Below, piece after piece: positions 45,739 through 54,396 of a DNA stretch of 64,000 nt. Numbering within the stretch: position 1 is the stretch's first letter; each line of letters begins with the position of its first letter. The translations under genes were made by a program, and so were the position numbers. The stretch spans positions 1 through 64,000 of the forward strand of contig DCWQ01000007.1 in the NCBI GenBank assembly GCA_002328185.1, read 5' to 3'. The DNA comes from Dehalococcoidia bacterium UBA2158. GTDB lineage: Bacteria > Chloroflexota > Dehalococcoidia > Lucifugimonadales > UBA3495. The notes below the pieces were generated by a model that was given only the letters and a program-made list of their open reading frames with translations, ran no database searches and was not told where the DNA came from.

Positions 45739-45928
45739 GTCGGTCGGCTAATGGTCCTCCCGCACGTATACAAACGCGCTAGGGGAAGTTCCCACCCGGA
45801 CGTCGCCGGGGCCACCACACATGCGCACGAGGCCCTTTCGAAACCTTTAAAGGGTCATCTGCGCTCGGAACCTATTCGCAATCATGGTAGCACATAGGCC
45901 GAGATAGGATGCGTGATCCTGGTAATTG

Positions 45929-46441
45929 CTAGGGGGTTAGCTGGTCCAGCTCATCGTCCCAATCGCCGGGTATGAGCTTCACGCCACGGATCACAACGTC
46001 AAAGTTGTCGGCCAAGAACGCGCCCAAGGCAGATTCGTCGATGGTCTCGTCGTAGTCCCGGACCGGGAATCTTTGGACGTTGGTCAGGATGCCAGATAGC
46101 AGCACGAAACCGATCAACAGGCCCACGGCCATGCCCGCCAAACTGTTTGCAAAGCCGAATAGGGGGATTATCCCGAGGGACCTGCGTGCCATGAAACTGA
46201 GGATTCCACCCGCTATGAAAAGGACTCCGAAGACCAAGAGGAATCCAGCCACCGTCTGGGCATTCTCATTGTCGGTAACGACTCTGAACAGTTCGCCTAC
46301 CGAGTCGCCGATGCGGCTGGAGAGCGCCAATCCAACGATCAGGGAGACAAAGGGGACCAAAATCAGCAAGATTCCGGCGGAATAACCCCAGAGCGCGGTC
46401 ACTCCCCAAACTACCAGGATGACGATATCGACCCAGTTCAT
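45929..46441 (-). CDS. cvpA: CvpA family membrane protein
   Basis: CvpA-type proteins are small inner-membrane proteins implicated in envelope homeostasis and colicin V export. The 170-residue product has four hydrophobic segments: near the start (VDIVILVVWGVTALWG), LILVPFVSLIVGLAL, VAGFLLVFGVLFIAGG and AGMAVGLLIGFVLLSGIL. The ATG at 46441 has GGAGAGGAG just before it and is preferred to the upstream in-frame ATG at 46471. It follows the PAP2 phosphatase on the same strand. Function is otherwise unknown. Confidence 0.87.
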   Translation of the reverse strand: MNWVDIVILVVWGVTALWGYSAGILLILVPFVSLIVGLALSSRIGDSVGELFRVVTDNENAQTVAGFLLVFGVLFIAGGILSFMARRSLGIIPLFGFANSLAGMAVGLLIGFVLLSGILTNVQRFPVRDYDETIDESALGAFLADNFDVVIRGVKLIPGDWDDELDQLTP

Positions 46442-46513
46442 GGCTCCTCTCCACACGACACGAAATAGCAATCAAACCGAGTGTAGCATGGGGGAATTGG
46501 GTGCGCCTAGGGG

Positions 46514-47203
46514 TTAGCGGGTGGTTGCGACTGCGTTTCGAAGACCGATCAGGCCGACCAGCGCCATGGCCCCCAGAACATACGAGCCGATAACGTCGCT
46601 GGGCCAGTGCACTCCGAGGTAGACCCGGGAGGCGCCCATGCCTATAACCATGAACACGAGGCTGGATTGGATCGCACGCCTTAACAACAGCGGCTTAACC
46701 CACAGCCCAACCAGGTAAACCAGCGCGCCTCCCAGAACCATCGCCAAGAGCGCGTGGCCGCTAGGGAAGCTGAGACCGGACTGCAGTGGTTCAACGATCT
46801 GGTATTCGGGCCGGGGCCGGTCAACGATAAGCTTAAGGCCGTTGCCGATGCCGATGACGGCCAAGCTGGCGAAGATCATGGCGGTGTCGGCGTAACGCCT
46901 GGCGAACACCAGGCACCCCATCAGTACGGCGGCGGCAGGCATGAATACCCAGAGCGATCCAATGTTGGCGAACCAGATGGCGGTGGCGTCCAACAAGCCG
47001 CTTCGAAACGCCTGGAACCGCATTAAAGCGCCTTCATCGCCGGGGAACGTCGGAAATGCCCAAGCGAGGATGGACAGAGTCAGTGCGGCCAGCGTTCCCA
47101 GAGCAAGGAGAAGGAGTTTCCAGGGAACGCCAAATAGGGGACGGTTGAACTCTGTTGCTTGCATCATAGATATTACGCCAGCCGGTAATGGTTTAGGTTC
47201 CAT
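46514..47203 (-). CDS. PAP2 superfamily phosphatase, membrane-bound
   Basis: The 229-residue membrane protein has all three PAP2 motifs: KLIVDRPRP (motif 1), FPSGHA (motif 2) and SRVYLGVHWPSDV (motif 3). Five or six hydrophobic segments surround them. Such enzymes remove phosphate from lipids such as phosphatidic acid or undecaprenyl pyrophosphate. The ATG at 47203 lacks a properly spaced ribosome site; an in-frame ATG at 47167 is possible. A decayed relative lies just upstream (47364-48017). Confidence 0.9.
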   Translation of the reverse strand: MEPKPLPAGVISMMQATEFNRPLFGVPWKLLLLALGTLAALTLSILAWAFPTFPGDEGALMRFQAFRSGLLDATAIWFANIGSLWVFMPAAAVLMGCLVFARRYADTAMIFASLAVIGIGNGLKLIVDRPRPEYQIVEPLQSGLSFPSGHALLAMVLGGALVYLVGLWVKPLLLRRAIQSSLVFMVIGMGASRVYLGVHWPSDVIGSYVLGAMALVGLIGLRNAVATTR

Positions 47204-47363
47204 TCCTAGCTACCGTATGTGAAATGTAATTCTAAGACTAGCCACGTGGGCAAGCGCCCGATAATTGGGACAGGATACTACATTTCAGCCGAGCCTGACG
47301 ATTCCATGCCAACCGCGATCTAGCAGGTTTGACGGCTCACGAGGCCGTCGGCTGAGACAGCCC

Positions 47364-48017
47364 TCAACCAAAACCGGTCTCAGCGTACCATCGATACAGG
47401 GGAACGATAATCATCAAGAGGATTCCAGGCAGTAGGTAGGCGGCAGCTACGTCGCTGGGCCAGTGGTCTCCTTCGTGGATACGGGTGGCCCCACGGCTAC
47501 CACTAAAAGCCCAGGCAGCATGAAGATCGGGACAGAGAACCCTCGTTGCAATCGGTGATGGAACGGCAAGAGCGCCAAAAACCCAAATAGGACCGTGCCG
47601 CCGAAAACTTGGCCTCGGGTAACTGCTGGCCGTTGCACCCGATATCGGACGGGTCCTTTCGACCAATTCACCCAGGGTAAAGTCGTCTACGGAGGAGGCA
47701 ACAGCAGCAATGGCCCCCACAAACACCAATGCCTAGGCAGTTTTCCGCTGCCGAGTTATGAAGAGACCCCCGAGTCCTATGGCGCCATAGACCAAACCAA
47801 CCTTGAGACTGGTGATCGCGCTGATCAAACTTAAGAATCCCGACAGCCCCGGCAGATCCCAGCCCCTGATCGAGTTCATCACCGTCATGTCCTGTTGGAG
47901 TTGAGGGTCGGCATTGATTGCGACAATCAACAGAGTTGCCAACGTTGCGAAGACGACGGCCACCGATAGTCAAAAGGTCGTCAAATGCCGGATGTTGATG
48001 CCTATCTCACCTCGCAT
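47364..48017 (-). pseudogene. Decayed PAP2 phosphatase paralogue
   Basis: Read on the minus strand from an ATG at 48017, an N-terminal membrane segment and the start of a PAP2 protein are visible, but the frame is interrupted four times. There is TGA at 47972-47970 and TAG at 47735-47733. There are also two frame changes: one near 47600, where the segment GFLALLPFHHRLQRG reads in another frame, and one near 47490, where the frame returns. The last frame gives ATRIHEGDHWPSDV, matching PAP2 motif 3, so the gene once encoded a full enzyme. The motif 2 PSGH is not intact. It adjoins the intact PAP2 gene, suggesting an old duplication that decayed. Confidence 0.82.
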
Positions 48018-48114
48018 AACCCGCCCCTTTGACAGCTCTACAGCAATCGTCGTTCAAGTTGATTGGTAATAATTACCGGGTTAGCCGGAAGGCGGTCCAG
48101 CCCAGGCAGCGGTG

Positions 48115-48120
48115 TATAAT
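48115..48120 (+). promoter_or_regulatory. -10 element upstream of cmk
   Basis: A perfect TATAAT lies at 48115-48120. No convincing -35 box is found 16-18 bases upstream. Transcription would begin near 48127, leaving about 65 bases before the preferred TTG at 48192, or a leaderless start at the GTG at 48129. Confidence 0.4.
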
Positions 48121-48191
48121 GCCCGTGCGTGGCATCTATGCCGCCAGAAGACCCCAAACACCCAAAACGTGAGCAAAGGCAGAGGAATTAT

Positions 48192-48884
48192 TTGGTCCGC
48201 GGAGTAAGCGTAATAGCCATCGACGGCCCGGTAGCAGCGGGGAAGACGGCGGTGGGCCGGAAGTTGGCCCGTGCACTGGGGTTCGGTTATCTGGACACCG
48301 GCATCATGTACCGCGCCATCACCTGGCTGGCCCTGAAGAACGGCATTCCCGTTGACGACACAAACTCCCTGGGTGAACTCGCCCGCGCCAACCCACTGGA
48401 GATGGCCGGGGACCCCGATTCCATCTCGGGCGACCGGGTATCCGTGGCCGGCCACACACTTGGCCCCGAACTTAGAGACTCCTCCGTGGATGGCAATGTT
48501 TCCGCAGTTTCCATGGCCTCGCCGGTGCGAAAAGAACTGGTGGCCCAGCAGCGGCAGACCGCCGACAAGGGCAAGATCGTGATGGTCGGCCGCGACATCG
48601 GGACTGTGGTCCTACCCGATGCCGACCTCAAGGTGTTCCTCACCGCTTCTCTTGAGAAACGGGCCCAGAGACGCTGGCAAGAGATGCGTGACCGCGGAGA
48701 AGAGATTGAACTGTTCACGGTCTTGAGCGAGACCCTGGCCCGCGACAAGAAAGACCGCAACCGCGAAGATTCCCCCCTCAAACCCGCCGAAGACGCCTGG
48801 GAACTGAACACCGACGGCCTGGACATCCAACAGGTGGTGCAGAAGATCATCAACCGGGCCGGAAGCACCGGTGACCCCAAATGA
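48192..48884 (+). CDS. cmk: Cytidylate kinase
   Basis: Cmk phosphorylates CMP and dCMP. The 230-residue protein has the P-loop IAIDGPVAAGKTAVGRKLA, the NMP-binding LDTGIMYRA, the VMVGRDIGTVVLPDADLKVF core, and the lid segment RAQRRWQEM. The frame opens at a GTG at 48129. The TTG at 48192 is preferred because AGAGGAA lies just upstream and the family begins a few residues before IAIDGP. It overlaps plsC by four bases, forming a two-gene unit seen in many bacteria. Confidence 0.93.
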   Translation: MVRGVSVIAIDGPVAAGKTAVGRKLARALGFGYLDTGIMYRAITWLALKNGIPVDDTNSLGELARANPLEMAGDPDSISGDRVSVAGHTLGPELRDSSVDGNVSAVSMASPVRKELVAQQRQTADKGKIVMVGRDIGTVVLPDADLKVFLTASLEKRAQRRWQEMRDRGEEIELFTVLSETLARDKKDRNREDSPLKPAEDAWELNTDGLDIQQVVQKIINRAGSTGDPK

Positions 48885-49564
48885 GCCGCTTCGAAGATGC
48901 CACGTTGATCTACCGCATCTTTAATCAGTTGGGCCGGTTCTGTTTCCGTGCCTTTGGCCGGATGCAGATCGTCGGGTTCGAATGCGTGCCTCAGCATGGC
49001 CCGCTGATCATTGTCAGCAACCACCTGTCCTTGAACGACCCTCCCCTATTGGTGGCCGCCATACCCAGGCCTTTGTACTTCATCGGCAAGAAAGAGCTGT
49101 TCAGCAGCTCGGTCTCCCGCCTCCTGATGCGGGCGTTCCACGTGTCATCGTTCGACCGGTCGGCCGCTGGGATTGACGCCATGCGCGTCCTGATGCAAAA
49201 TCTGGAACGCGACAGAGCCGTGGTGGTCTTCCCTGAAGGCACCCGAAGCCCGGGCCACGCCATGCAAAAAGGGATGCTGGGAGTGGTCTACCTGGCACTG
49301 AAATCTCAAGCGCCCATCCTGCCGGTTGCGCTCACCGGCACTGAGAAATTCCCGTTGTGGCGAATTCCCTTCCCCTTCCGGCGGATGACGGCCAACATAG
49401 GCCCACCGTTCACCCTGCCGGTGATCGAGGGCAGGCCCAGCAAGGCGGTGATGTCCAGCATGCTGGACATGGTGATGGGGCGCATCGCAGACCAACTGCC
49501 ACCGGAGTACCGAGGGGTTTATGGCGGCAACACGATTGGAGAATCGGCAGAGCAGACAGCTTAA
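48881..49564 (+). CDS. plsC: 1-acyl-sn-glycerol-3-phosphate acyltransferase
   Basis: PlsC transfers an acyl chain to lysophosphatidic acid, giving phosphatidic acid in membrane-lipid synthesis. The 227-residue protein has the catalytic block NHLSLNDPP (HxxxxD), the second motif FIGKKELF, the third VVFPEGTRSP and the fourth-type ILPVALTGTEKFP. The start overlaps the cmk stop. This gene order supports cotranscription. The protein is expected to be peripheral or anchored at the inner membrane. Confidence 0.93.
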   Translation: MSRFEDATLIYRIFNQLGRFCFRAFGRMQIVGFECVPQHGPLIIVSNHLSLNDPPLLVAAIPRPLYFIGKKELFSSSVSRLLMRAFHVSSFDRSAAGIDAMRVLMQNLERDRAVVVFPEGTRSPGHAMQKGMLGVVYLALKSQAPILPVALTGTEKFPLWRIPFPFRRMTANIGPPFTLPVIEGRPSKAVMSSMLDMVMGRIADQLPPEYRGVYGGNTIGESAEQTA

Positions 49565-49622
49565 TAGCCCAACAACGGGCCACGGTACTGGCCGCAGCTA
49601 AAACGTGAACTCGGAGAGACTA

Positions 49623-49841
49623 ATGCAGCAAGCATCCAAATTCGGTATCTACCTCAACGCCAATGACAACCAGGTGGTCCGCATAAATTCGCCATACTGG
49701 CTACCTGAAGAACCCGACTGGGTTTTACTGACCAACGAGGTCAACGCCACCTTGCTCAACATCCGTGAGATGGCCCAAGAGAAAGGACTTTCCAAGGATT
49801 CCGGGGCCATCACCTGGGGCACCATCCCTCTCAAGGACTAG
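49623..49841 (+). CDS. Small conserved-looking hypothetical protein
   Basis: The 72-residue frame begins at an ATG with GGAG seven bases upstream (an in-frame GTG at 49605 is possible) and lies between plsC and dgt. It reads as a compact alpha/beta peptide with KFGIYLNANDNQVVRINSPY and PEEPDWVLLTNEVNATLLNI. It is acidic and has no membrane segment, zinc motif or signal peptide. I do not recognise a family. Codon use looks like its neighbours, so it is likely a real gene. Confidence 0.6.
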   Translation: MQQASKFGIYLNANDNQVVRINSPYWLPEEPDWVLLTNEVNATLLNIREMAQEKGLSKDSGAITWGTIPLKD

Positions 49842-49850
49842 TCCGACAAT

Positions 49851-50951
49851 ATGAATAGAGGCCCGGTGGAAGACCTGCAAGTAAGGCAACGGCTGGAGGC
49901 ATTGGAAGAGAATCTCTCTCCTTATGCCAGCCGTTCCAGCCGGTCTCTGGGCCGCGAGCGGGCTGAGACTCCGTCACCTCTACGCACCGAGTACCAGCGG
50001 GACCGGGACCGGATCATCCACACCAACGCCTTCCGCCGTCTGAAGCACAAGACACAGGTCTTCTTAGCCCCCTCCGGCGACCACTTCGTCACCCGGCTGA
50101 CACACACCCTTGAGGTTGCCCAAGTCGGCCGCACCATCGCTAGGGCTCTGAACCTGAATGAAGACCTGGTGGAAGCCATGTCTTATGGTCACGACCTTGG
50201 CCACACACCCTTCGGACACCTGGGTGAAGAGACCCTCGATTCAGTCTTTGCAGAGGGCTTTGCCCACAGCGCCCAGAGCCTGCGGATCGTAGAGAGATTG
50301 TCCCATGATGGTGAAGGACTAAACCTGACCTGGGAAGTCCGCCAGGGAATCATCTCCCACTCCAAACCCCAGGGCGATTTCCTGGATATCGAACTCGACG
50401 CTTCACTGACTTTGGAAGCCCAGATTCTGCGGCTGGCCGACTCTGTGGCCTACCTGAACCACGACATCGCCGACGCCATCCGGGCCGGCATGCTGAAGGT
50501 GGACAACCTACCGGAACAAGCCAACCGGGTCTTGGGAAGGACCCATTCACAGAGGCTAGACTCGCTGGTTACGAGCATCGTCCAAGAGTCGTGGCCTTCT
50601 TCAGGGTTGGCCGATGGCGTGGCCGAAGAGAAGCCGGAGATCGGCATGGACCGTGAAGCCCGCGAAGCCATGATGGAACTTAGGAACTACATGTTCCAGA
50701 ACGTCTACCTGCCCCTGGGCAACACTAGGCAATCGGAAGTGGGCCGGGACGTGGTGAAGTTGCTCTACCGGTACTTTGTAGAGAACGCCGAGGAGATTCC
50801 CCCACCCTATTTCAGTCCTGGCGCTGACCCAGACCGCGCCTCAGTCGACTACGTGTCCGGCATGACCGACCACTACGCCATTCGCCAAGCGGAGAAGTTG
50901 CAACCCGGCGTGACCCAGGGAGTTTTTCAGAATGTTCCGCTGAGGGACTAG
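49851..50951 (+). CDS. dgt: dGTPase-like deoxyguanosinetriphosphate triphosphohydrolase
   Basis: The 366-residue HD-domain protein resembles bacterial dGTPases that hydrolyse dNTPs to deoxynucleosides and triphosphate. The metal site is built from RLTHTLEVAQ and SYGHDLGHTPFGHLGEE, carrying the H...HD...D pattern. FRRLKHKTQVFL and HDIADAI are also typical. An initial segment rich in charged residues precedes the core. The ATG is ten bases after the stop of the small hypothetical gene. Nucleotide preference is not readable from sequence. Confidence 0.93.
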   Translation: MNRGPVEDLQVRQRLEALEENLSPYASRSSRSLGRERAETPSPLRTEYQRDRDRIIHTNAFRRLKHKTQVFLAPSGDHFVTRLTHTLEVAQVGRTIARALNLNEDLVEAMSYGHDLGHTPFGHLGEETLDSVFAEGFAHSAQSLRIVERLSHDGEGLNLTWEVRQGIISHSKPQGDFLDIELDASLTLEAQILRLADSVAYLNHDIADAIRAGMLKVDNLPEQANRVLGRTHSQRLDSLVTSIVQESWPSSGLADGVAEEKPEIGMDREAREAMMELRNYMFQNVYLPLGNTRQSEVGRDVVKLLYRYFVENAEEIPPPYFSPGADPDRASVDYVSGMTDHYAIRQAEKLQPGVTQGVFQNVPLRD

Positions 50952-50959
50952 CCTTCGGC

Positions 50960-51920
50960 CTAGGTGTAGCGTTCGGGGTTCGCCGCCAATTTTTTGAGAA
51001 ATACGTCAACGGATTGTCCTAAGTCGTATTCCGGCTTCCAATTCCATTCCTCCTGAGACTTGGTGTCATCCACTCTTTTGTTAAAGTCGTCAAGAATCGG
51101 ATGAAGTATTGGGTCTGGCTCGAATGTAATCTGAGCGCCGCGTATCTTGGCCCGGACGACGTCGGCCAGCTCCCCGGCACTGGGAGTGGGTGTGATTCCG
51201 TTTAGCACATAGTTGGTCGTCTTAATGTTTTCCACCGGGGCCTGCCCCAATTCGACGAGGGACCCGGCGGACTCAGTGAAGTGCATGATTGGTATCTTGG
51301 TCTCAGGCGTCACCCATATGGTGAATGGGTTTCCCTTGGCAGATTGTTCCATAACGCCGGGGATTGTACTGGGCGACCCGAGGAGTGGTCATTCCGGGTC
51401 CTATTATGCTGGGGTACCGGATCACTCGGAAGTCGATCCCATATTTCCTCTTGTCGAAGCGGCCCATATTTTCCGTGAACGCTTTAGTGGCGCCGTAAAA
51501 TAACAGCGAGCGTTGCGTTGTGTTGTCATCAATGAAATCTTCGGTCATATCTGCGCCATAGACCGCAAGAGAGCTCGTGAACGGCACTTGGCGAACATCG
51601 AATAACCTTGGTGCCTCTAAAACGTGAAAGGTTCCGAGAGCATTGGCCTAAATCGGGGCGGCCGGGTCTGCTTCAGAAGGAGCGGTCAGCATCCCGCCCA
51701 TGTGGTAGATAACGTCCGGCCACGTTGTCCCGACGACATCCAGCACATTGCTGAAATTGCCCAGGTCTCCTGCGATTCCCTCGACACTGTCGCCCAGGTC
51801 GGCCGACCGCGACGTATTAGGAATACTACTGAAGACAATCGGTTTCTCTCCTTTCTTCAGCAGCAGCCTCACGACCTCCGCGCCCATCAGACCGACTCCC
51901 CCAGTGATCAAACTCGTCAA
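50960..51920 (-). pseudogene. NAD-dependent epimerase/dehydratase, disrupted
   Basis: Read on the minus strand from a TTG at 51920 (GAAGG upstream), the frame gives a Rossmann start TSLITGGVGLMGAEVVRLLL and continues to a TAG at 51650-51648. Directly after it the same frame goes on with ANALGTFHVLEAPRLFDV, FTSSLAVYG and YGATKAFTENM. A frame change near 51355 then leads into EQSAKGNPFTIWV and the C-terminal part ending at 50960. One stop and one frameshift break what was one SDR-type epimerase of about 310 residues, with its YxxxK site still readable. Sequencing error must be excluded, but two lesions favour a true pseudogene. Confidence 0.82.
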
Positions 51921-51943
51921 GAGGCCTTCCCTTTGAACAAATA

Positions 51944-51967
51944 GGCCCCATCTCTGGGGCTTCTTTT
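51944..51967. terminator. Short hairpin between SDR and epimerase pseudogene
   Basis: GCCCCA/TGGGGC with a four-base loop. The better T run (TTCTTTT) is on the plus strand, although the flanking genes are on the minus strand, where only CTATTTG follows. It could be a weak terminator for the SDR gene. Confidence 0.45.
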
Positions 51968-52010
51968 AATCTATTGCTAGGTTGCTCGTCTGAAGAAAAC
52001 GAGGCGAGCC

Positions 52011-52931
52011 TCACTCCCGAGGCACCTGGCTGGGCGCGGGGTTGACCAGCTCGATGCCGATGGTTACGGGGAAGACTCGGACCAGTTCTTCCACGGTCCA
52101 CTTGCTATCTTTCTGGATGGTTTTGACCGGCTCGGGTTCGTTGAGCAGGGTTACCAGGCCTTCGGTCACGTGGAAGACGTGGCCGTTGACGTGGGCTGCC
52201 TCGTCGGAAGCCAGCCAAGTCACCATGGGCGCGATGTCGTCGGCCTGGCCTCTCAGTGTCAGGGCTGCGCCGGTGCTGATGCCGCGGGCGGCCCGCAGCT
52301 CCCGGGCGTCGTCGGGGATGCTGCCAATCATCCTGGTGGCGGCGCTGGGGGAGATGGCATTAGCGGTTACACCATAACGTCCCAAGTCCCTGGCAACCAC
52401 CCTGGTGAACCCGGCGATGCCGTCCTTGGCCGCGCCGTAGTTGGCCTGTCCGGAGTTACCGTACAGCCCCGTGGTGGAGCTGAAGGTGATGATCCGGCCG
52501 GAGCGTTGCTGGCGGAAGAGAACGCTAGCGTTCTTCACGATGGAGAAAGTCCCCTTCATGTGAACGGCGATAACGTCGTCCCACTCTTGTTCGGACATGT
52601 TGAAGATCATCCGGTCCCGGAGAATACCAGCCACGGTGACCACGATGTCCAGCTTCCCGTAGTTGTCCAGGGCGGTCTGGATGATCTTGTCGCCGCCGGC
52701 CATGGTCGCGACTGATTCCAGGCAGGCCACGGCTTCTCCGCCGTCGGCCTTGATCTCGTCTACCACCGTTTGGGCAAAAGACGAGTCGGCGCCGGTGCCG
52801 TCCACGTTGACTCCGGGGTCAACCACAACTACTTTGGCACCCTGGGCGGCCATCAGTTTGGCGACTCCCCGACCAATGCCTCGGCCTGAGCCGGTTACGA
52901 TCGCCACTTTGCCTTCTAGCAGGTTTGCCAT
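52011..52931 (-). CDS. SDR family oxidoreductase A (hydroxyacyl-CoA dehydrogenase-like)
   Basis: The 306-residue protein is a classical short-chain dehydrogenase. It has TGSGRGIGRGVA for NAD(P) binding, the NxAG-like TVAGILRD, the catalytic Ser in ITFSSTTGLYG and YGAAKDGIAG (YxxxK). It resembles the dehydrogenase part of multifunctional enzymes of fatty-acid beta-oxidation. It has a C-terminal extension past the core (about residues 255-306), shared with its paralogue at 53419-54345, to which it is closely similar throughout. It is the last intact gene of a five-gene minus-strand cluster. The substrate is unknown. Confidence 0.92.
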   Translation of the reverse strand: MANLLEGKVAIVTGSGRGIGRGVAKLMAAQGAKVVVVDPGVNVDGTGADSSFAQTVVDEIKADGGEAVACLESVATMAGGDKIIQTALDNYGKLDIVVTVAGILRDRMIFNMSEQEWDDVIAVHMKGTFSIVKNASVLFRQQRSGRIITFSSTTGLYGNSGQANYGAAKDGIAGFTRVVARDLGRYGVTANAISPSAATRMIGSIPDDARELRAARGISTGAALTLRGQADDIAPMVTWLASDEAAHVNGHVFHVTEGLVTLLNEPEPVKTIQKDSKWTVEELVRVFPVTIGIELVNPAPSQVPRE

Positions 52932-52984
52932 CAGATTCTCTCCATCTGGTTACTTTTCATTATTTTTTAATCGGGGCCAGGCCT

Positions 52985-53416
52985 TTAGACCCGCTCCCAC
53001 AGCAATATGTTTGTCAGGTCAGACGTGCGCCCCTTGATGGGCTGAGTGCTAAGGCGTAATCTTTCGCCTTCAAACTCGAAGTTCCTGGTCTGGATATCGC
53101 CGATCCAATTGGGGAAAAGCGATCCCACCACCTGATGGGTTACTTGGCTGCTGGCCTCGTCTACCTGGTACGAGCCGTAGTAGGCGATGTATCCCTCGAA
53201 CGCTGTTTTTATCTCTTCGGTGGTCCCTTTCAGCAGGTTTCCCGACTGGAACGCTGGTCTGCCGCTGCCGACTATCTGGCCCGAGAAGCTGCCGTGTCCG
53301 TCGTAGATCAACTGGCCCTCGGGTTTCTCGCCGTAGGGATAGCTGATGCGGCCGTCGGACCAACTGCCGTAGCATTCCAACAAACGCCAGGTGCCGGCGA
53401 ACTTATCTTTGGCCAA
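52985..53416 (-). CDS. Lipocalin-like domain protein
   Basis: The 143-residue protein resembles the bacterial lipocalin-like family. It begins KFAGTWRLLECYG (the GxW motif), has YPYGEKPEGQLIYDGHGSFS and ends LRLSTQPI...LLWERV. The barrel is expected to bind a hydrophobic ligand. It starts with TTG two bases after the stop of the upstream SDR paralogue, so it belongs to the SDR-MaoC cluster. No catalytic residues are assigned. Proteins of this type are often found beside catabolic genes. Confidence 0.82.
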   Translation of the reverse strand: MAKDKFAGTWRLLECYGSWSDGRISYPYGEKPEGQLIYDGHGSFSGQIVGSGRPAFQSGNLLKGTTEEIKTAFEGYIAYYGSYQVDEASSQVTHQVVGSLFPNWIGDIQTRNFEFEGERLRLSTQPIKGRTSDLTNILLWERV

Positions 53417-53418
53417 GC

Positions 53419-54345
53419 CTAGTTCGGCTCCCGGGCCGGGGCTGGGTTGAAGATATCCTTGGTCAGCACATCGCGGGCCATCTGGGACAGCTTGTCCATA
53501 TCCCAGGTGCCGCTCGGCTCGTAGATGGCCTTTTTCGGCCTGGGCTGGGACACCAACGAGATGGTGTCACCATAGACCAAGAAAATCTGTCCGTTGACGT
53601 TATCGGCAAAATCGCTGGCCAGGTAGGCCACGAAAGGCGCGATATGGTCGGGGTCCAGGTTGGCCAGGTCTTCTTCGCCGGCAATCGGAGCCACGCCACT
53701 GCGGGCCCGAATCTCCGAAGCGCTCCCTGGGATGTCGGCGATCATGCGGGTACTGGCGCGGGGCGCTATAGAGTTCACAGTCACGCCGTAGCGGCCCATG
53801 TCCTTGGCCACCACTTTGGTGAACCCGGCGATGCCCGACTTGGCTGCGCCGTAGTTGGCCTGGCCCGAGTTGCCCATGAGGCCTGATTCGGAACTGAAGG
53901 TGATGATGCGGCCGGAACGCTGCTGGCGGAAGAGGATGCTGGCGTTCTTCACCACGGTGAAGGTACCCTTGAGGTGAACGGCGATGACGTCGTCCCATTC
54001 CGCTTCCGACATGTTGAAGATCATGCGGTCCCGGAGGATACCGGCGCAGGTTACAACGATGTCCAGCTTGCCGAAGTTATCCACGGCCGCCTGGACGATC
54101 TTCTCGCCGCCTTCCATCTCAGTGACCGACTCCATGCAGGCGACGGCGTTTCCGCCATCCGCCTTGATCTCGTCCACCACCAGTTGGGCCACCGACTGGT
54201 CTTCGCCACTGCCGTCCACGTTGACACCAGGGTCAACGATCACCACGCTGGCGCCTTCGGCAGCCATGAATTTGGCGATGCCTCTGCCAACGCCACGGCC
54301 GGAGCCGGTGATGATGGCCACTTTTCCATTTAACATTTCCGCCAT
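53419..54345 (-). CDS. SDR family oxidoreductase B (paralogue of A)
   Basis: The 308-residue protein is closely related to the SDR at 52011-52931. It has TGSGRGVGRGIAKF for cofactor binding, the long DPGVNVDGSGEDQSVAQ segment also seen in the paralogue, ITFSSESGLMGNSG and YGAAKSGIAGFTKVV with YxxxK. The C-terminal extension past residue 255 is also shared. The two probably arose by tandem duplication around the lipocalin-like gene, with different specificity. It follows MaoC genes, fitting dehydrogenation of a 3-hydroxyacyl-type substrate. Confidence 0.92.
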   Translation of the reverse strand: MAEMLNGKVAIITGSGRGVGRGIAKFMAAEGASVVIVDPGVNVDGSGEDQSVAQLVVDEIKADGGNAVACMESVTEMEGGEKIVQAAVDNFGKLDIVVTCAGILRDRMIFNMSEAEWDDVIAVHLKGTFTVVKNASILFRQQRSGRIITFSSESGLMGNSGQANYGAAKSGIAGFTKVVAKDMGRYGVTVNSIAPRASTRMIADIPGSASEIRARSGVAPIAGEEDLANLDPDHIAPFVAYLASDFADNVNGQIFLVYGDTISLVSQPRPKKAIYEPSGTWDMDKLSQMARDVLTKDIFNPAPAREPN

Positions 54346-54396
54346 TTAATGCCTCCCCGGGTTGTAAGTTCTAATCAATGGTTGAGGTTTAGGTGC

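Noticed and set aside
45842..45860. Palindrome around CCTTTAAAGG upstream of the HNH gene
   Set aside because: It is short and lacks a second copy or a clear regulatory context, so it may be chance.
47970..47972. TGA in the PAP2-like frame as a recoded codon (selenocysteine or tryptophan)
   Set aside because: The same gene also has an in-frame TAG and two frame changes, and TGA is used as a normal stop in other genes here (for example holB at 44325). Decay is the simpler reading.
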